Below, one piece after another: positions 1 to 6,674 of a DNA stretch of 7,829 nt. The first letter of the stretch is position 1. Each line of letters starts with the position of its first letter. The position numbers were made by a program, and so were the translations under genes. The notes beneath the pieces were generated by a model that was given only the letters and a program-made list of their open reading frames with translations, was not told the origin of the DNA and did no database searches. This DNA is from Hyphomicrobiales bacterium. GTDB lineage: Bacteria; Pseudomonadota; Alphaproteobacteria; Rhizobiales; Rhizobiaceae. The stretch is taken from NCBI GenBank assembly GCA_015654965.1, contig JAATGD010000269.1, forward strand, positions 1 to 7,829, read 5' to 3'.

Positions 1-4
1 CCGA

Positions 5-900
5 TCACGGCATCACGTGCTCGATGAGCCGATCCGGCAATGTCTGGGACAATGCCGCTCGCTCACCTTTGGCTGGCAAGACAGCCTTGAGCTTGGCAAA
101 AGCCTTCTCGATGGGGTTGAAGTCGGGGCTGTAGGGCGGGAGATAAAGCAAGCAGCATCCAGCACCTTCGATTGCATGCCGTACGCCTTCAGCCTTATGT
201 GCTGGCAGATTGTCCATGATGACGATGTCGCCCGGTGCCAAGGTTGGCAGGAGAACCTGGTGCACATAGGCCTGGAATGCAGCCCCGTTCATCGCACCGT
301 CGAGAACCATGGGTGCGGTCATGCCGGAGAGCCTGAGCGCTCCAGTGAATGTCGTCGTCTTCCAGTGCCCGTGTGGGATCGGGGAGTGGCATCGCTCTCC
401 GCAAAGGGCCCGTCCGCGAAGCCGGGACATTTTCGTGCTCAGGCCGGTTTCATCGATGAAGACAAGGCGTGCCGGATCAAGGTCGAGTTGGCCGTCGAAC
501 CAGTCGCGGCGACGCTTCAGTAGGTCGGGGCGCTCCTGCTCCAGTGCATGTGCGGTCTTTTTTTGAATGTCCAGCCGCGCCTTCGCAGCCAGACATCGAG
601 TGCGCTGCGGCCAATGGAAACGGCTCTCTCCTCACGCAATCGCAGGACCATCTCGTTGAGGGTAATATCCTTTGCCTGTTCAACCATACCGACGATGAAA
701 TCCTGGTGGGCATCAAGGCGCGAGCCGCGGCGGCGACCCTGTTTGGCAGGCGTCAGCCGACCAGCACGCGCACTCGCAATCCAGGCGATAGCTGTTGAAA
801 CGCCAATCCCAAATCGGGCCGCTGCTGAGCGCGCAGACATGCCGTCCCGTGACGCAGCCAAAACGTGGCTACGAAGATCATCGCTGAAAGCTCGGGTCAT
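5..900 (-). CDS. IS630-family transposase, two frames joined by a -1 frameshift
   Basis: This is a DDE transposase that would catalyse cut-and-paste movement at TA sites. The first frame runs from ATG at 898-900 and would stop at 517-519. The second frame runs to TGA at 5-7. Re-reading one base on the A7 run at 558-564 joins them into 298 residues with the expected family sequence FKKKTAHALEQERP across the junction. An N-terminal helix-turn-helix region (about residues 5-45) is followed by the catalytic triad D150 (FIDETG), D230 (IVIMDN) and E265 (PDFNPIE), with 34 residues between the last two. The start is supported by GGAGG four bases upstream and by the family opening MTRxxSxDLR. Full-length relatives are, from memory, often about 310-345 residues with a C-terminal ECxNYFxxxGY tail that is missing here, so the copy may be shortened. 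It could be active through programmed frameshifting or be a dead one-base deletion. Confidence 0.82.
557..564 (-). other. A7 slippery run, putative -1 frameshift site in transposase
   Basis: On the minus strand the codons read TTC AAA AAA AGA in the first frame. Slipping back one base gives TTC AAA AAA AAG ACC, which restores the conserved transposase sequence. The heptamer in phase is C AAA AAA rather than the strongest form A AAA AAG, so ribosomal slippage would rely mainly on one lysyl-tRNA, or RNA polymerase could slip on the A7 run. A simple loss of one A from an original A8 run would look the same. Confidence 0.6.
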
Positions 901-904
901 ATTG

Positions 905-909
905 CCTCC
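905..909 (-). promoter_or_regulatory. Ribosome-binding site of the transposase
   Basis: On the minus strand GGAGG precedes the ATG at 898-900 by four bases (GGAGGCAATATG). It selects this start over an in-frame ATG at 913-915, which would place the Shine-Dalgarno sequence inside the coding region and add five residues not expected in the family. Confidence 0.6.
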
Positions 910-955
910 GACCAAATCACCACTCGGGCAATGGAATCAGAGTTCACCCAATAAG

Positions 956-1040
956 GGAATCCTTAAAGCGATTCCGCGTTCAACGGACGTGCTCTAGAGC
1001 GACCTTGTGTAGCGTCCGAATGGACGCACGGCGCTCTAGA
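956..1040. repeat. Composite palindromic repeat, Bru-RS-like or rhizobial type
   Basis: Three nested or adjacent inverted repeats fill this segment. GGAATC at 956-961 pairs with GATTCC at 970-975. TCTAGAGCG at 993-1001 pairs perfectly with CGCTCTAGA at 1032-1040. Inside the latter, GCGTCC at 1012-1017 pairs with GGACGC at 1022-1027 around a GAAT loop. The local 10-bp palindrome GCTCTAGAGC lies at 991-1000. The CTCTAGAG core is a recurring feature of dispersed palindromic elements in Rhizobiales, and Brucella carries roughly 100-bp Bru-RS elements known as landing sites for IS711. Membership in that family is my inference from appearance; copy number cannot be seen here. No gene is present between 901 and 1096. 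Confidence 0.55.
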
Positions 1041-1096
1041 TGCTTTTTGAGTTGTGCAGACCGCCGGAATGGAAGCGCTCTCAAGATCAGCGTGTT

Positions 1097-2707
1097 TCAA
1101 ACCGCCGTGCCGAAACGCTCTTCACTGAGCGCAGCCGCCATCAGGCTTTTGGTATAGGCTTCACGCGGATGATCGAACACCTGTTCCGTCTGTCCCTGCT
1201 CGACGATACTGCCGTTCTGCATCACGATCACATAATCCGATACCGCCCGGACGACCGCCATGTCGTGACTGATAAACAGGTAAGACAGACCGTGCTCCCT
1301 TTGCAGATCACGCAGCAGCGTGACGATCTGTTTTTGCACCGACCGATCGAGCGCGCTAGTTGGTTCATCGAGCACGATCACGCGTGGTTTCAGGATCATC
1401 GTGCGGGCAATGGCGATGCGTTGGCGCTGGCCACCGGAAAATTCATGCGGATAGCGGTTGCGCATGGCCGGGTCCAGTCCGACCCCTTTCAGAGCTTCCT
1501 GCGCATGGCGATCGCGTTCCTTGGCGGAAAGTTCTGGCTCATGGATGAGAAGTCCTTCCGTGATGATGCGTCCCACGGTCATGCGCGGGCTGAGCGAACC
1601 GAACGGGTCCTGAAAGACCAGTTGCAACTCACGGCGTTTCGTGCGCATTGCTTGGGATTGACGCGGCAATTCATGGTCAAGATAGGCAATGCGTCCCTGA
1701 GAGGGAAGAAGCCGCAGAATGGCGCGGCCAAGCGTCGATTTGCCGGAACCGGATTCTCCGACAATGCCAATGGTCTGGCCTTCCTTGAGTGTCAGGGAGA
1801 TATCGTTGACCGCCGTAAGATAGGTGGGCGCACCGATCCACGGCTTGGCAATGAGAAAATCGACCTTCACATTATCGGCACGGATCAGTACCGGCGCGTC
1901 ATCCGAGGGTGCAGGCTTTTCGCCTTCCGGTTCCGCGTTGAGCAGCATTTTCGTATAGGCATGTTGCGGGGCTGTGAACAGCGTCTGCGTCTCGCCGCTC
2001 TCGACCACGGCACCGGAACGCATCACATAGACACGGTCGGCAAAGCGGCGCACGATGCCAAGATCGTGGGTGATGAAAACTACAGCCATGCCGAGCCGTT
2101 TTTGCAGATCGGCCAGAAGATCGAGAATCTGTGCCTGAATGGTAACATCAAGCGCTGTGGTGGGTTCATCGGCGATCAGGATATCCGGCTCGTTGGCCAA
2201 AGCCATGGCGATCATCACCCGCTGGCGCTGGCCGCCCGATAATTCATAAGGGTAGCTGTCGATACGCCGCTCGGGTTCGGGAATGCCGACGAGTTTCAGT
2301 AGCTCCAGAATGCGCGGACGCGCCTGTTTCCGGCTCAGCCCGCGATGATAACGCAGTGGTTCGGCCAATTGGTCACCAATGCGGTAAAGCGGGTCGAGCG
2401 AGGTCATCGGTTCCTGAAAGATCATGGTGATCTTTGCACCGCGTATCCGGTTGAGCTTCTTTTCGGACATGCCGATCAGGTCCTGCCCGCGATAGAGCGC
2501 CTGTCCGCTGGCTCTGCCATTGCGCGCCAGCAGCCCCATCATCGCCATGGTCGTCTGGCTCTTGCCGGACCCGGATTCGCCTACGATGGCAATGGTTTCA
2601 CCCGCCTTGACATCAAGGTCGATCCCGCGCACGGCATCAACCGGACCATCATGCGTCTCGAAGGTCACGCGCAGGTCGCGGACGCTCAGAATAGTGTCTT
2701 TCGTCAT
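1097..2707 (-). CDS. Fused OppD-OppF oligopeptide ABC transporter ATP-binding protein
   Basis: This cytoplasmic ATPase energises peptide import and carries both nucleotide-binding domains in one 536-residue chain, as in YejF and GsiA; in the classical system OppD and OppF are separate. Domain 1 has Walker A GESGSGKS (43-50), Q-loop Gln98, signature LSGGQ (156-160), Walker B ending D180-E181 and switch His214. Domain 2 has Walker A GESGSGKS (317-324), Q-loop Gln366, signature FSGGQ (423-427), Walker B ending D447-E448 and His481. Both ATP sites therefore look complete. Each half ends with the A-Y-T-K segment typical of the oligopeptide/dipeptide C-terminal extension (around 250 and 517). The start at 2705-2707 is preferred over an ATG 60 bases upstream because AAGGA lies eight bases before it and the longer form would run into oppC. 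It follows the oppC stop after one base. I see no terminator with a U-tract before the repeat at 1040. Confidence 0.95.
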   Translation of the reverse strand: MTKDTILSVRDLRVTFETHDGPVDAVRGIDLDVKAGETIAIVGESGSGKSQTTMAMMGLLARNGRASGQALYRGQDLIGMSEKKLNRIRGAKITMIFQEPMTSLDPLYRIGDQLAEPLRYHRGLSRKQARPRILELLKLVGIPEPERRIDSYPYELSGGQRQRVMIAMALANEPDILIADEPTTALDVTIQAQILDLLADLQKRLGMAVVFITHDLGIVRRFADRVYVMRSGAVVESGETQTLFTAPQHAYTKMLLNAEPEGEKPAPSDDAPVLIRADNVKVDFLIAKPWIGAPTYLTAVNDISLTLKEGQTIGIVGESGSGKSTLGRAILRLLPSQGRIAYLDHELPRQSQAMRTKRRELQLVFQDPFGSLSPRMTVGRIITEGLLIHEPELSAKERDRHAQEALKGVGLDPAMRNRYPHEFSGGQRQRIAIARTMILKPRVIVLDEPTSALDRSVQKQIVTLLRDLQREHGLSYLFISHDMAVVRAVSDYVIVMQNGSIVEQGQTEQVFDHPREAYTKSLMAAALSEERFGTAV

Positions 2708-2708
2708 C

Positions 2709-3842
2709 TCAGCGATCCTTCGGGTCAAGACTGTCGCGCAGGCCGTCGCCCAGGAAATTGAGCGCAAACAGGATGATGGTGAGTGTCGCGGCAGGCCAGA
2801 TCAACAGCCAGCTTGCGCCGCGCATGTTCTGCGCGCCTTCCGAGATCAGCAAGCCAAGCGAGGTGAGGGGGTCCTGTACGCCAAGCCCCAGAAAAGACAG
2901 CAGGCTTTCGAGCAGAATGGCCTTGGGCACCAGCAAGGTCACGAAAACGATCACCGGACCGAGTGCATTGGGAATGATATGGCGAATGATGATGCCCCGC
3001 CGTGTCGCGCCAAGGGCTTCGGCGGCCTGAACGAATTCCTGCCGTTTCAGGCTCAATGTCTGTCCACGCACGATCCGCGCCATATCCAGCCATTCCGTGG
3101 CACCGATGGCAATGAAGATGATGAATATCGAACGACCGAAGAAAACGAGCATCAGGATGACGAAAAAAATGAACGGCAGCGAATAGAGAATATCGACAAG
3201 ACGCATCATGAGATTGTCCATGCGCCCGCCGAGATAGCCCGATATCGCGCCATAGGACACGCCCAGAACAAGGGCCATGGCGGAGGCCAGCAGGCCGATT
3301 GCCAGCGACATGCGTACGCCGATGAAGATGCGCGTCATCAGATCGCGACCGAGATTATCGGTGCCGAGCAGAAAATAATTGCGCGTGACATTGAGGGTCA
3401 GCTTGCCCGAAAGACCATCGGCGGCAAGCTCGATCTGTGGATTTCCGAACAGATCGGAGCGCTGGAAATAACGCAACACACGCTCGTCCGTCGGACGTTG
3501 CGCGGTGAAATCCACCGTCACCGTGTTACCGCTGAGCACCGGCTCGGCATCCGCTTTCAGCCGCGCGCGTGACAGTTCCCGCTCCAGCCCGGGCAGGATT
3601 GTATCCGCGCGCGGATAGGCTTCCAGACTGGGGGCGACCCGCACGAATTGCGGATAGATTTTGTCGTAAGGGTGCGGGCTGATCATCGGTCCGAAAATAC
3701 CGGCAAAAGCCAGGATGATGAGAACGATGGCGCTTGTGACGGCGGCCTTGTTCTTGCGTAGCCGCAGCCATGCGTCCTGCCATAGCGAACGGCTTGCCAT
3801 GTTCGGTTCGGAGGCTTGGGTCGGTACGGTCAGATCAGTCAT
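2709..3842 (-). CDS. Oligopeptide ABC transporter permease OppC-type, enlarged periplasmic loop
   Basis: This inner-membrane subunit, 377 residues long, forms half of the peptide channel with OppB. Hydrophobic segments are visible around 35-52, 176-203, 219-245, 296-318 and 346-365, and the cytoplasmic EAA loop that docks on the ATPase spans about 269-292 (EFVQAAEALGATRRG). The family motif LLGTDNLGRD is at 158-167. Between the first membrane segment and this motif lie about 100 residues (58-157), whereas ordinary OppC and DppC proteins have a much shorter connection and total about 300 residues. The start at 3840-3842 has GAGGG six bases upstream and overlaps the oppB stop by eight bases; an upstream in-frame ATG at 3867-3869 lacks such support. 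The overlap suggests translational coupling with oppB. The channel role is known from the family; the role of the extra loop is unknown. Confidence 0.93.
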   Translation of the reverse strand: MTDLTVPTQASEPNMASRSLWQDAWLRLRKNKAAVTSAIVLIILAFAGIFGPMISPHPYDKIYPQFVRVAPSLEAYPRADTILPGLERELSRARLKADAEPVLSGNTVTVDFTAQRPTDERVLRYFQRSDLFGNPQIELAADGLSGKLTLNVTRNYFLLGTDNLGRDLMTRIFIGVRMSLAIGLLASAMALVLGVSYGAISGYLGGRMDNLMMRLVDILYSLPFIFFVILMLVFFGRSIFIIFIAIGATEWLDMARIVRGQTLSLKRQEFVQAAEALGATRRGIIIRHIIPNALGPVIVFVTLLVPKAILLESLLSFLGLGVQDPLTSLGLLISEGAQNMRGASWLLIWPAATLTIILFALNFLGDGLRDSLDPKDR

Positions 3843-4758
3843 AGCGAACCCTCGGATCAAGCCATGCATAAAGAAGATCGACGATGAGGTTGAAGACCAC
3901 CACGAAGATCGAGATCACCACGACGGTACCCATGACGAGCGTGTAATCGCGGCTGAGCGCCCCTTGCACGAAATAGCGGCCAATGCCGGGAATGCCGAAA
4001 ATCGTCTCGACGACGACAGAGCCGGTCAGCAGGCCCGCAGCGGTCGGGCCGAGATAGGAAACGGCGGGAAGCAGGGCGGCGCGCAGCGCATGCACCCCGA
4101 CCACGACACGTGCGGGCAGGCCATAGGCGCGGGCGGTGCGGACATGGTTGGCGCGCAAGGCTTCGATGGTCGCACCTCGCACCAGACGCGCGATCACGCC
4201 GACTTGCGGCAGGGCGAGGGTGAGAACCGGCAATATCCAGTAGCTGATATTCGCCGATGACCAGCCCCCTGCGGGTACCCAGCCGAGGATGACGCCGAAC
4301 AGCAGACTGAGAAGGGGGGCAACGACGAAATTGGGTGTCGTGATTCCGAAAGTGGCAAGGGCAACCACAAAATAATCAACGGCCGAATTCTGCCTGAGGG
4401 CTGCAAGCGTTCCCAGAAATGTGCCGATAATGGCCGCGAGCGTCAGGCCGAGCGTGCCAAGCATGATGGAAACGGGGAGGCCGGATGCAAACAGGTCGTT
4501 GACGGTGAAATCGCGCCGCGTGAAGCTTGGCCCCATATCACCCTGCAAAAGATTGCCCAGATAGATGAGATACTGCCGCCACAGCGGCAGATCCATATGA
4601 TAGGCTTTCTTGAGGTTTTCCATAATGAGCGGATCGATGGGGCGCTCAAGATCGAAAGGGCCGCCCGGGGCAAGCCGGATCAGGAAGAATGTCAGCGTGA
4701 TGATGATAAGAATCGTGGGTATTGCACTACCCAATCGTCGGAGCGTATAGCCCAGCAT
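3835..4758 (-). CDS. Oligopeptide ABC transporter permease OppB-type
   Basis: This is the second inner-membrane channel subunit, at 307 residues the usual OppB/DppB length. It opens with the typical basic stretch and first membrane segment (about 8-29), followed by the periplasmic region containing APGGPFD. Further hydrophobic segments lie around 97-120, 130-158, 172-192, 230-252 and 272-298. The EAA-type cytoplasmic loop is at about 199-215 (EALRANHVRTARAYGLP), and the C-terminal YAWLDPRVRYD ending is characteristic of the family. The ATG at 4756-4758 follows AGGAAGGG at a spacing of about seven bases. A 180-bp AT-rich gap with a stem-loop separates it from oppA, and its last eight bases are shared with oppC. 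Substrate specificity is set by the binding protein and cannot be read from this subunit. Confidence 0.95.
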   Translation of the reverse strand: MLGYTLRRLGSAIPTILIIITLTFFLIRLAPGGPFDLERPIDPLIMENLKKAYHMDLPLWRQYLIYLGNLLQGDMGPSFTRRDFTVNDLFASGLPVSIMLGTLGLTLAAIIGTFLGTLAALRQNSAVDYFVVALATFGITTPNFVVAPLLSLLFGVILGWVPAGGWSSANISYWILPVLTLALPQVGVIARLVRGATIEALRANHVRTARAYGLPARVVVGVHALRAALLPAVSYLGPTAAGLLTGSVVVETIFGIPGIGRYFVQGALSRDYTLVMGTVVVISIFVVVFNLIVDLLYAWLDPRVRYD

Positions 4759-4903
4759 TTTGTTGCCCTTCCTGGAGGTAAACTTCCAATTTTTATTAAT
4801 TATCTGATTTTGTTTATCTATTTATTTGAAAGTTTATTGGTTTTCCGAATCCGAACGCTTTCCGGCAAGCTGCCTTGATGTGTGGCAGCCATTCAAATAA
4901 CAA
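4759..4903. other. AT-rich intercistronic spacer between oppA and oppB
   Basis: No open reading frame of substance is seen. The minus strand holds the U-rich tail of the terminator-like stem-loop, then a small inverted repeat GCTGCC/GGCAGC (4869-4874 with 4884-4889), then a long A/T-rich run (about 4788-4845) leading to the oppB ribosome-binding site. No clear promoter with both boxes was found for oppB, so oppB probably depends on readthrough from oppA. Confidence 0.5.
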
Positions 4904-4929
4904 AAGGCTGCGCAAAAGAGCGCAGCCTT
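4904..4929 (-). terminator. Intrinsic terminator/attenuator after oppA
   Basis: A perfect 10-bp stem AAGGCTGCGC (4904-4913) with GCGCAGCCTT (4920-4929) encloses a six-base loop. On the minus strand it begins nine bases after the oppA stop codon and is followed by TTTTGTTATT. It has the form of a Rho-independent terminator. Since oppBC and the ATPase follow on the same strand, it most likely acts as a partial terminator and a 3' stabiliser of oppA mRNA, giving more binding protein than membrane complex. Confidence 0.85.
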
Positions 4930-4938
4930 GAATTGAAA

Positions 4939-6516
4939 TTATTGCTTGAGCGAAAGCCAGCGCGTCTTGTGGCTGTCCATAAGGTTGTCGTTCCAGCCTT
5001 CCACGCGATCGGATACGAGCGTGCGTGAGGAATAATAAAGGATGGGGATAATACCTACTTCATTGAGCAATATCTTTTCGGCTTCGGCAAGCGTCTTGGC
5101 GCGCTCTCCAAGATCCAGAATCCCGCCAGCTTTCGCCATCAGTGCATCATAATCGTCGTTTTTCCATTTGGAATAGTTGAAGCTGACATTACCCTGGGTG
5201 ATATAGAGGAAATTCTGTGGATCGTTGTAATCGCCGATCCAGCCAGCGCGCGCGAGGTCGAAGGGGCCGTCTTCACGCAGGAAGTTGAAGTAGGTCGCGC
5301 CTTCGGTCTCGTTGAGACTTGCCTTCACGCCGATATTGCCAAACATATCGGCAATGGCCGCCATGGTATTCTTGTTGTTTTCCGAAGTATTATAAAGCAG
5401 TTCGACTGAAAGCGTGTTCTGTTCTACACCGGCTTCTTTCAGAAGCTCCTTGGCCTTGTCCTCGCGTTCCAGCATGTCGTCGGAATAATCGAGTTTGGGC
5501 GCATCCTGCACATAATTCGCAATGCCGGGCGGTACCAGTGAATAGCCGGGCAGCATCGTTCCCTGCCAGACCTGATCGGCAAGAAATTCGCGATCGATGA
5601 CCAGTGAAAGCGCCTGACGGACTTTGACATCCTTGAGCTTGCTGTCTGCCGTCTTGCCCTTCACCGGCAGATAATAGACGCCAAGATAGGGTGACAGATG
5701 AAATTCATTGGCAAGGTTCTTCTTGACATAATCCATCTGTTCGGCAGGGACATCGGAACAGACCTGCACTTCTTTCGCCTCAAATCGGCGCATGCAGCTT
5801 GCCCGGTCCTCGAAGGGAATCCAGTTCACCGTATCGATCTTCACCTGATCCGCTTCGTAATAATGCGGATTTTTCTTCATCACGATTTTGTCGTTCGGTG
5901 TGAAGCTTTCCAGCATATAGGCGCCATTGGTCACCATCTTGCCGGGCGTGGTGAATTTGTCGCCATTGGCTTCGACGCTTTTCTGATGCAGCGGAAAACT
6001 CGTCTGGTGCGTGAGCAGCTCGATGAAATACGGAGCAGGGGTGTTCAGCGTGATTTTCAACGTATGATCATCGACCGCCTCGACGCCAAGCTGATCGACA
6101 GGGGTCTTACCGCCGGCAATATCTTCGGCATTCTTGACCACGAACAGCATGCTGGCATAGCCCGCTGCCGTTTTCGGGTCCATCAGACGGCGTAATGCAA
6201 ACTGAAAGTCGCCTGCCGTCACTGGATCCCCATTGGACCATTGGGCATTATCACGCAAATGGAACGTATAGACCTTGCCATCTTCCGAAATATCCCATGA
6301 CTTTGCCACACCTGGAACCGCTTTGCCATCGGCGTCCTGAATGGTCAGGCCATCATAAAGATCGCGGAGCACATTGCCTTCCGAAACCGTGGACGTGCGA
6401 TGATGATCGAGTGTGGCAGGGTCCGTATCATTGCCCCGGTTGAGAACCACGTCGGCTGAAGCAGCACCCGCCAGAGCCAAAAGGCATACGCCAGTCAATA
6501 GAAATTTGCGGTACAT
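4939..6516 (-). CDS. oppA: Periplasmic oligopeptide-binding protein, OppA-type (SBP_bac_5)
   Basis: This receptor captures peptides in the periplasm and delivers them to the OppBC channel. It has 525 residues, a normal length. Residues 1-21 form a signal peptide (basic start, hydrophobic core, cleavage expected after ASA before D22); Cys11 is not in a lipobox, so a soluble protein is expected. Similarity to enteric OppA is clear throughout: DPATLDHHR, VPGVAKSW, FHLRDNAQWSNGDPVTAGDF, VTNGAY (195-200), LLYNTS (373-378) and ARAGWIGDYNDP (422-433). Asp429 corresponds to the OppA Asp419 that holds the peptide amino terminus. The cysteines that form the known OppA disulfide are replaced here by Gly279 and Ile427; instead Cys241 and Cys253 are the only cysteines in the mature chain. 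The ATG at 6514-6516 follows GAGGGG six bases upstream. A murein-tripeptide (MppA-like) preference cannot be excluded. Confidence 0.95.
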   Translation of the reverse strand: MYRKFLLTGVCLLALAGAASADVVLNRGNDTDPATLDHHRTSTVSEGNVLRDLYDGLTIQDADGKAVPGVAKSWDISEDGKVYTFHLRDNAQWSNGDPVTAGDFQFALRRLMDPKTAAGYASMLFVVKNAEDIAGGKTPVDQLGVEAVDDHTLKITLNTPAPYFIELLTHQTSFPLHQKSVEANGDKFTTPGKMVTNGAYMLESFTPNDKIVMKKNPHYYEADQVKIDTVNWIPFEDRASCMRRFEAKEVQVCSDVPAEQMDYVKKNLANEFHLSPYLGVYYLPVKGKTADSKLKDVKVRQALSLVIDREFLADQVWQGTMLPGYSLVPPGIANYVQDAPKLDYSDDMLEREDKAKELLKEAGVEQNTLSVELLYNTSENNKNTMAAIADMFGNIGVKASLNETEGATYFNFLREDGPFDLARAGWIGDYNDPQNFLYITQGNVSFNYSKWKNDDYDALMAKAGGILDLGERAKTLAEAEKILLNEVGIIPILYYSSRTLVSDRVEGWNDNLMDSHKTRWLSLKQ

Positions 6517-6523
6517 TGAAAAC

Positions 6524-6529
6524 CCCTCA
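6524..6529 (-). promoter_or_regulatory. Ribosome-binding site of oppA
   Basis: On the minus strand GAGGGG is placed about six bases before the ATG at 6514-6516. It is a good match to the anti-Shine-Dalgarno sequence and decides the start, which also gives a well-formed signal peptide. Confidence 0.6.
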
Positions 6530-6545
6530 TTTTGAAATTTATGAA

Positions 6546-6556
6546 ATGCAGTGCAT
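6546..6556. repeat. Palindrome ATGCAGTGCAT at the proximal oppA transcription start
   Basis: ATGCA and TGCAT are perfect inverted copies around a single G. The site overlaps the end of the predicted -10 box and the expected start point of the proximal oppA promoter, a position typical of repressor operators. The cognate regulator is unknown. Confidence 0.4.
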
Positions 6557-6582
6557 ATTATTTATAAGCAGATCACTTGCAA
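6555..6582 (-). promoter_or_regulatory. Candidate proximal oppA promoter
   Basis: On the minus strand TTGCAA (6577-6582) and TAATAT (6555-6560) are separated by 16 bases, an acceptable sigma70-type arrangement. Transcription would start near 6548 and give a leader of about 30 bases before oppA. Both boxes are overlapped by palindromes, suggesting repression or activation at this site. Confidence 0.45.
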
Positions 6583-6585
6583 GTG
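6574..6585. repeat. 12-bp perfect palindrome CACTTGCAAGTG, operator-like
   Basis: The palindrome contains the TTGCAA taken as the -35 box of the proximal oppA promoter. It extends imperfectly to about 6571-6588 (GAT to the left, GTC to the right). Its length and placement fit a dimeric regulator, but no regulator gene lies in the window. Confidence 0.45.
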
Positions 6586-6674
6586 GTCTTATCAGAGAAT
6601 TGATTTTATTTAGTTATTGTAAATATGAGCAATAAATTGAATGCGCGAAAAGCGGTACGGAAAATCAGAGTTTT

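Larger units (their letters stand above)
1..955 (-). mobile_element. IS630-family insertion sequence, left end outside window
   Basis: This stretch is the transposase gene of an IS630/Tc1-mariner-type element plus the short non-coding segment upstream of its start codon. The assignment rests on the DD34E transposase. The left end is cut by the window edge, since the stop codon is only four bases from position 1, so terminal inverted repeats cannot be paired and the TA target duplication typical of the family cannot be checked. The right boundary is approximate: it must lie between the ribosome-binding site near 905-909 and the start of a palindromic repeat near 956. The element lies directly downstream of the opp operon and is transcribed in the same direction. 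Confidence 0.8.

Noticed and set aside
17..523. A 168-codon open frame on the plus strand across the transposase
   Set aside because: It lies opposite the catalytic DDE part of the transposase, which is conserved on the minus strand.
993..1050. Reading the 993-1040 hairpin as a terminator of the opp operon
   Set aside because: On the minus strand the hairpin is not followed by a U-tract. The T5 run lies on the other side, at 1044-1048, which suits only plus-strand transcription, and no plus-strand gene is present.
1040..2242. A 400-codon open frame on the plus strand opposite the ATPase gene
   Set aside because: It is the mirror of a clearly conserved fused ATPase with two full sets of motifs. 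The plus-strand product has no recognisable domain and its composition reflects the codon bias of the opposite strand.
2520..3572. A 350-codon open frame on the plus strand opposite oppC and the ATPase start
   Set aside because: It spans two real minus-strand genes, is rich in His, Gln, Arg and Glu as expected of an antisense frame, and shows no domain.
2768..3869. Longer forms of oppC (ATG at 3867-3869) and of the ATPase (ATG at 2765-2767)
   Set aside because: The downstream starts have proper Shine-Dalgarno sequences and sensible gene junctions, while the extra residues do not match the families.
5698..6195. A 165-codon plus-strand frame opposite oppA
   Set aside because: The minus strand carries a strongly conserved binding protein over its full length, and this frame has no features of its own.
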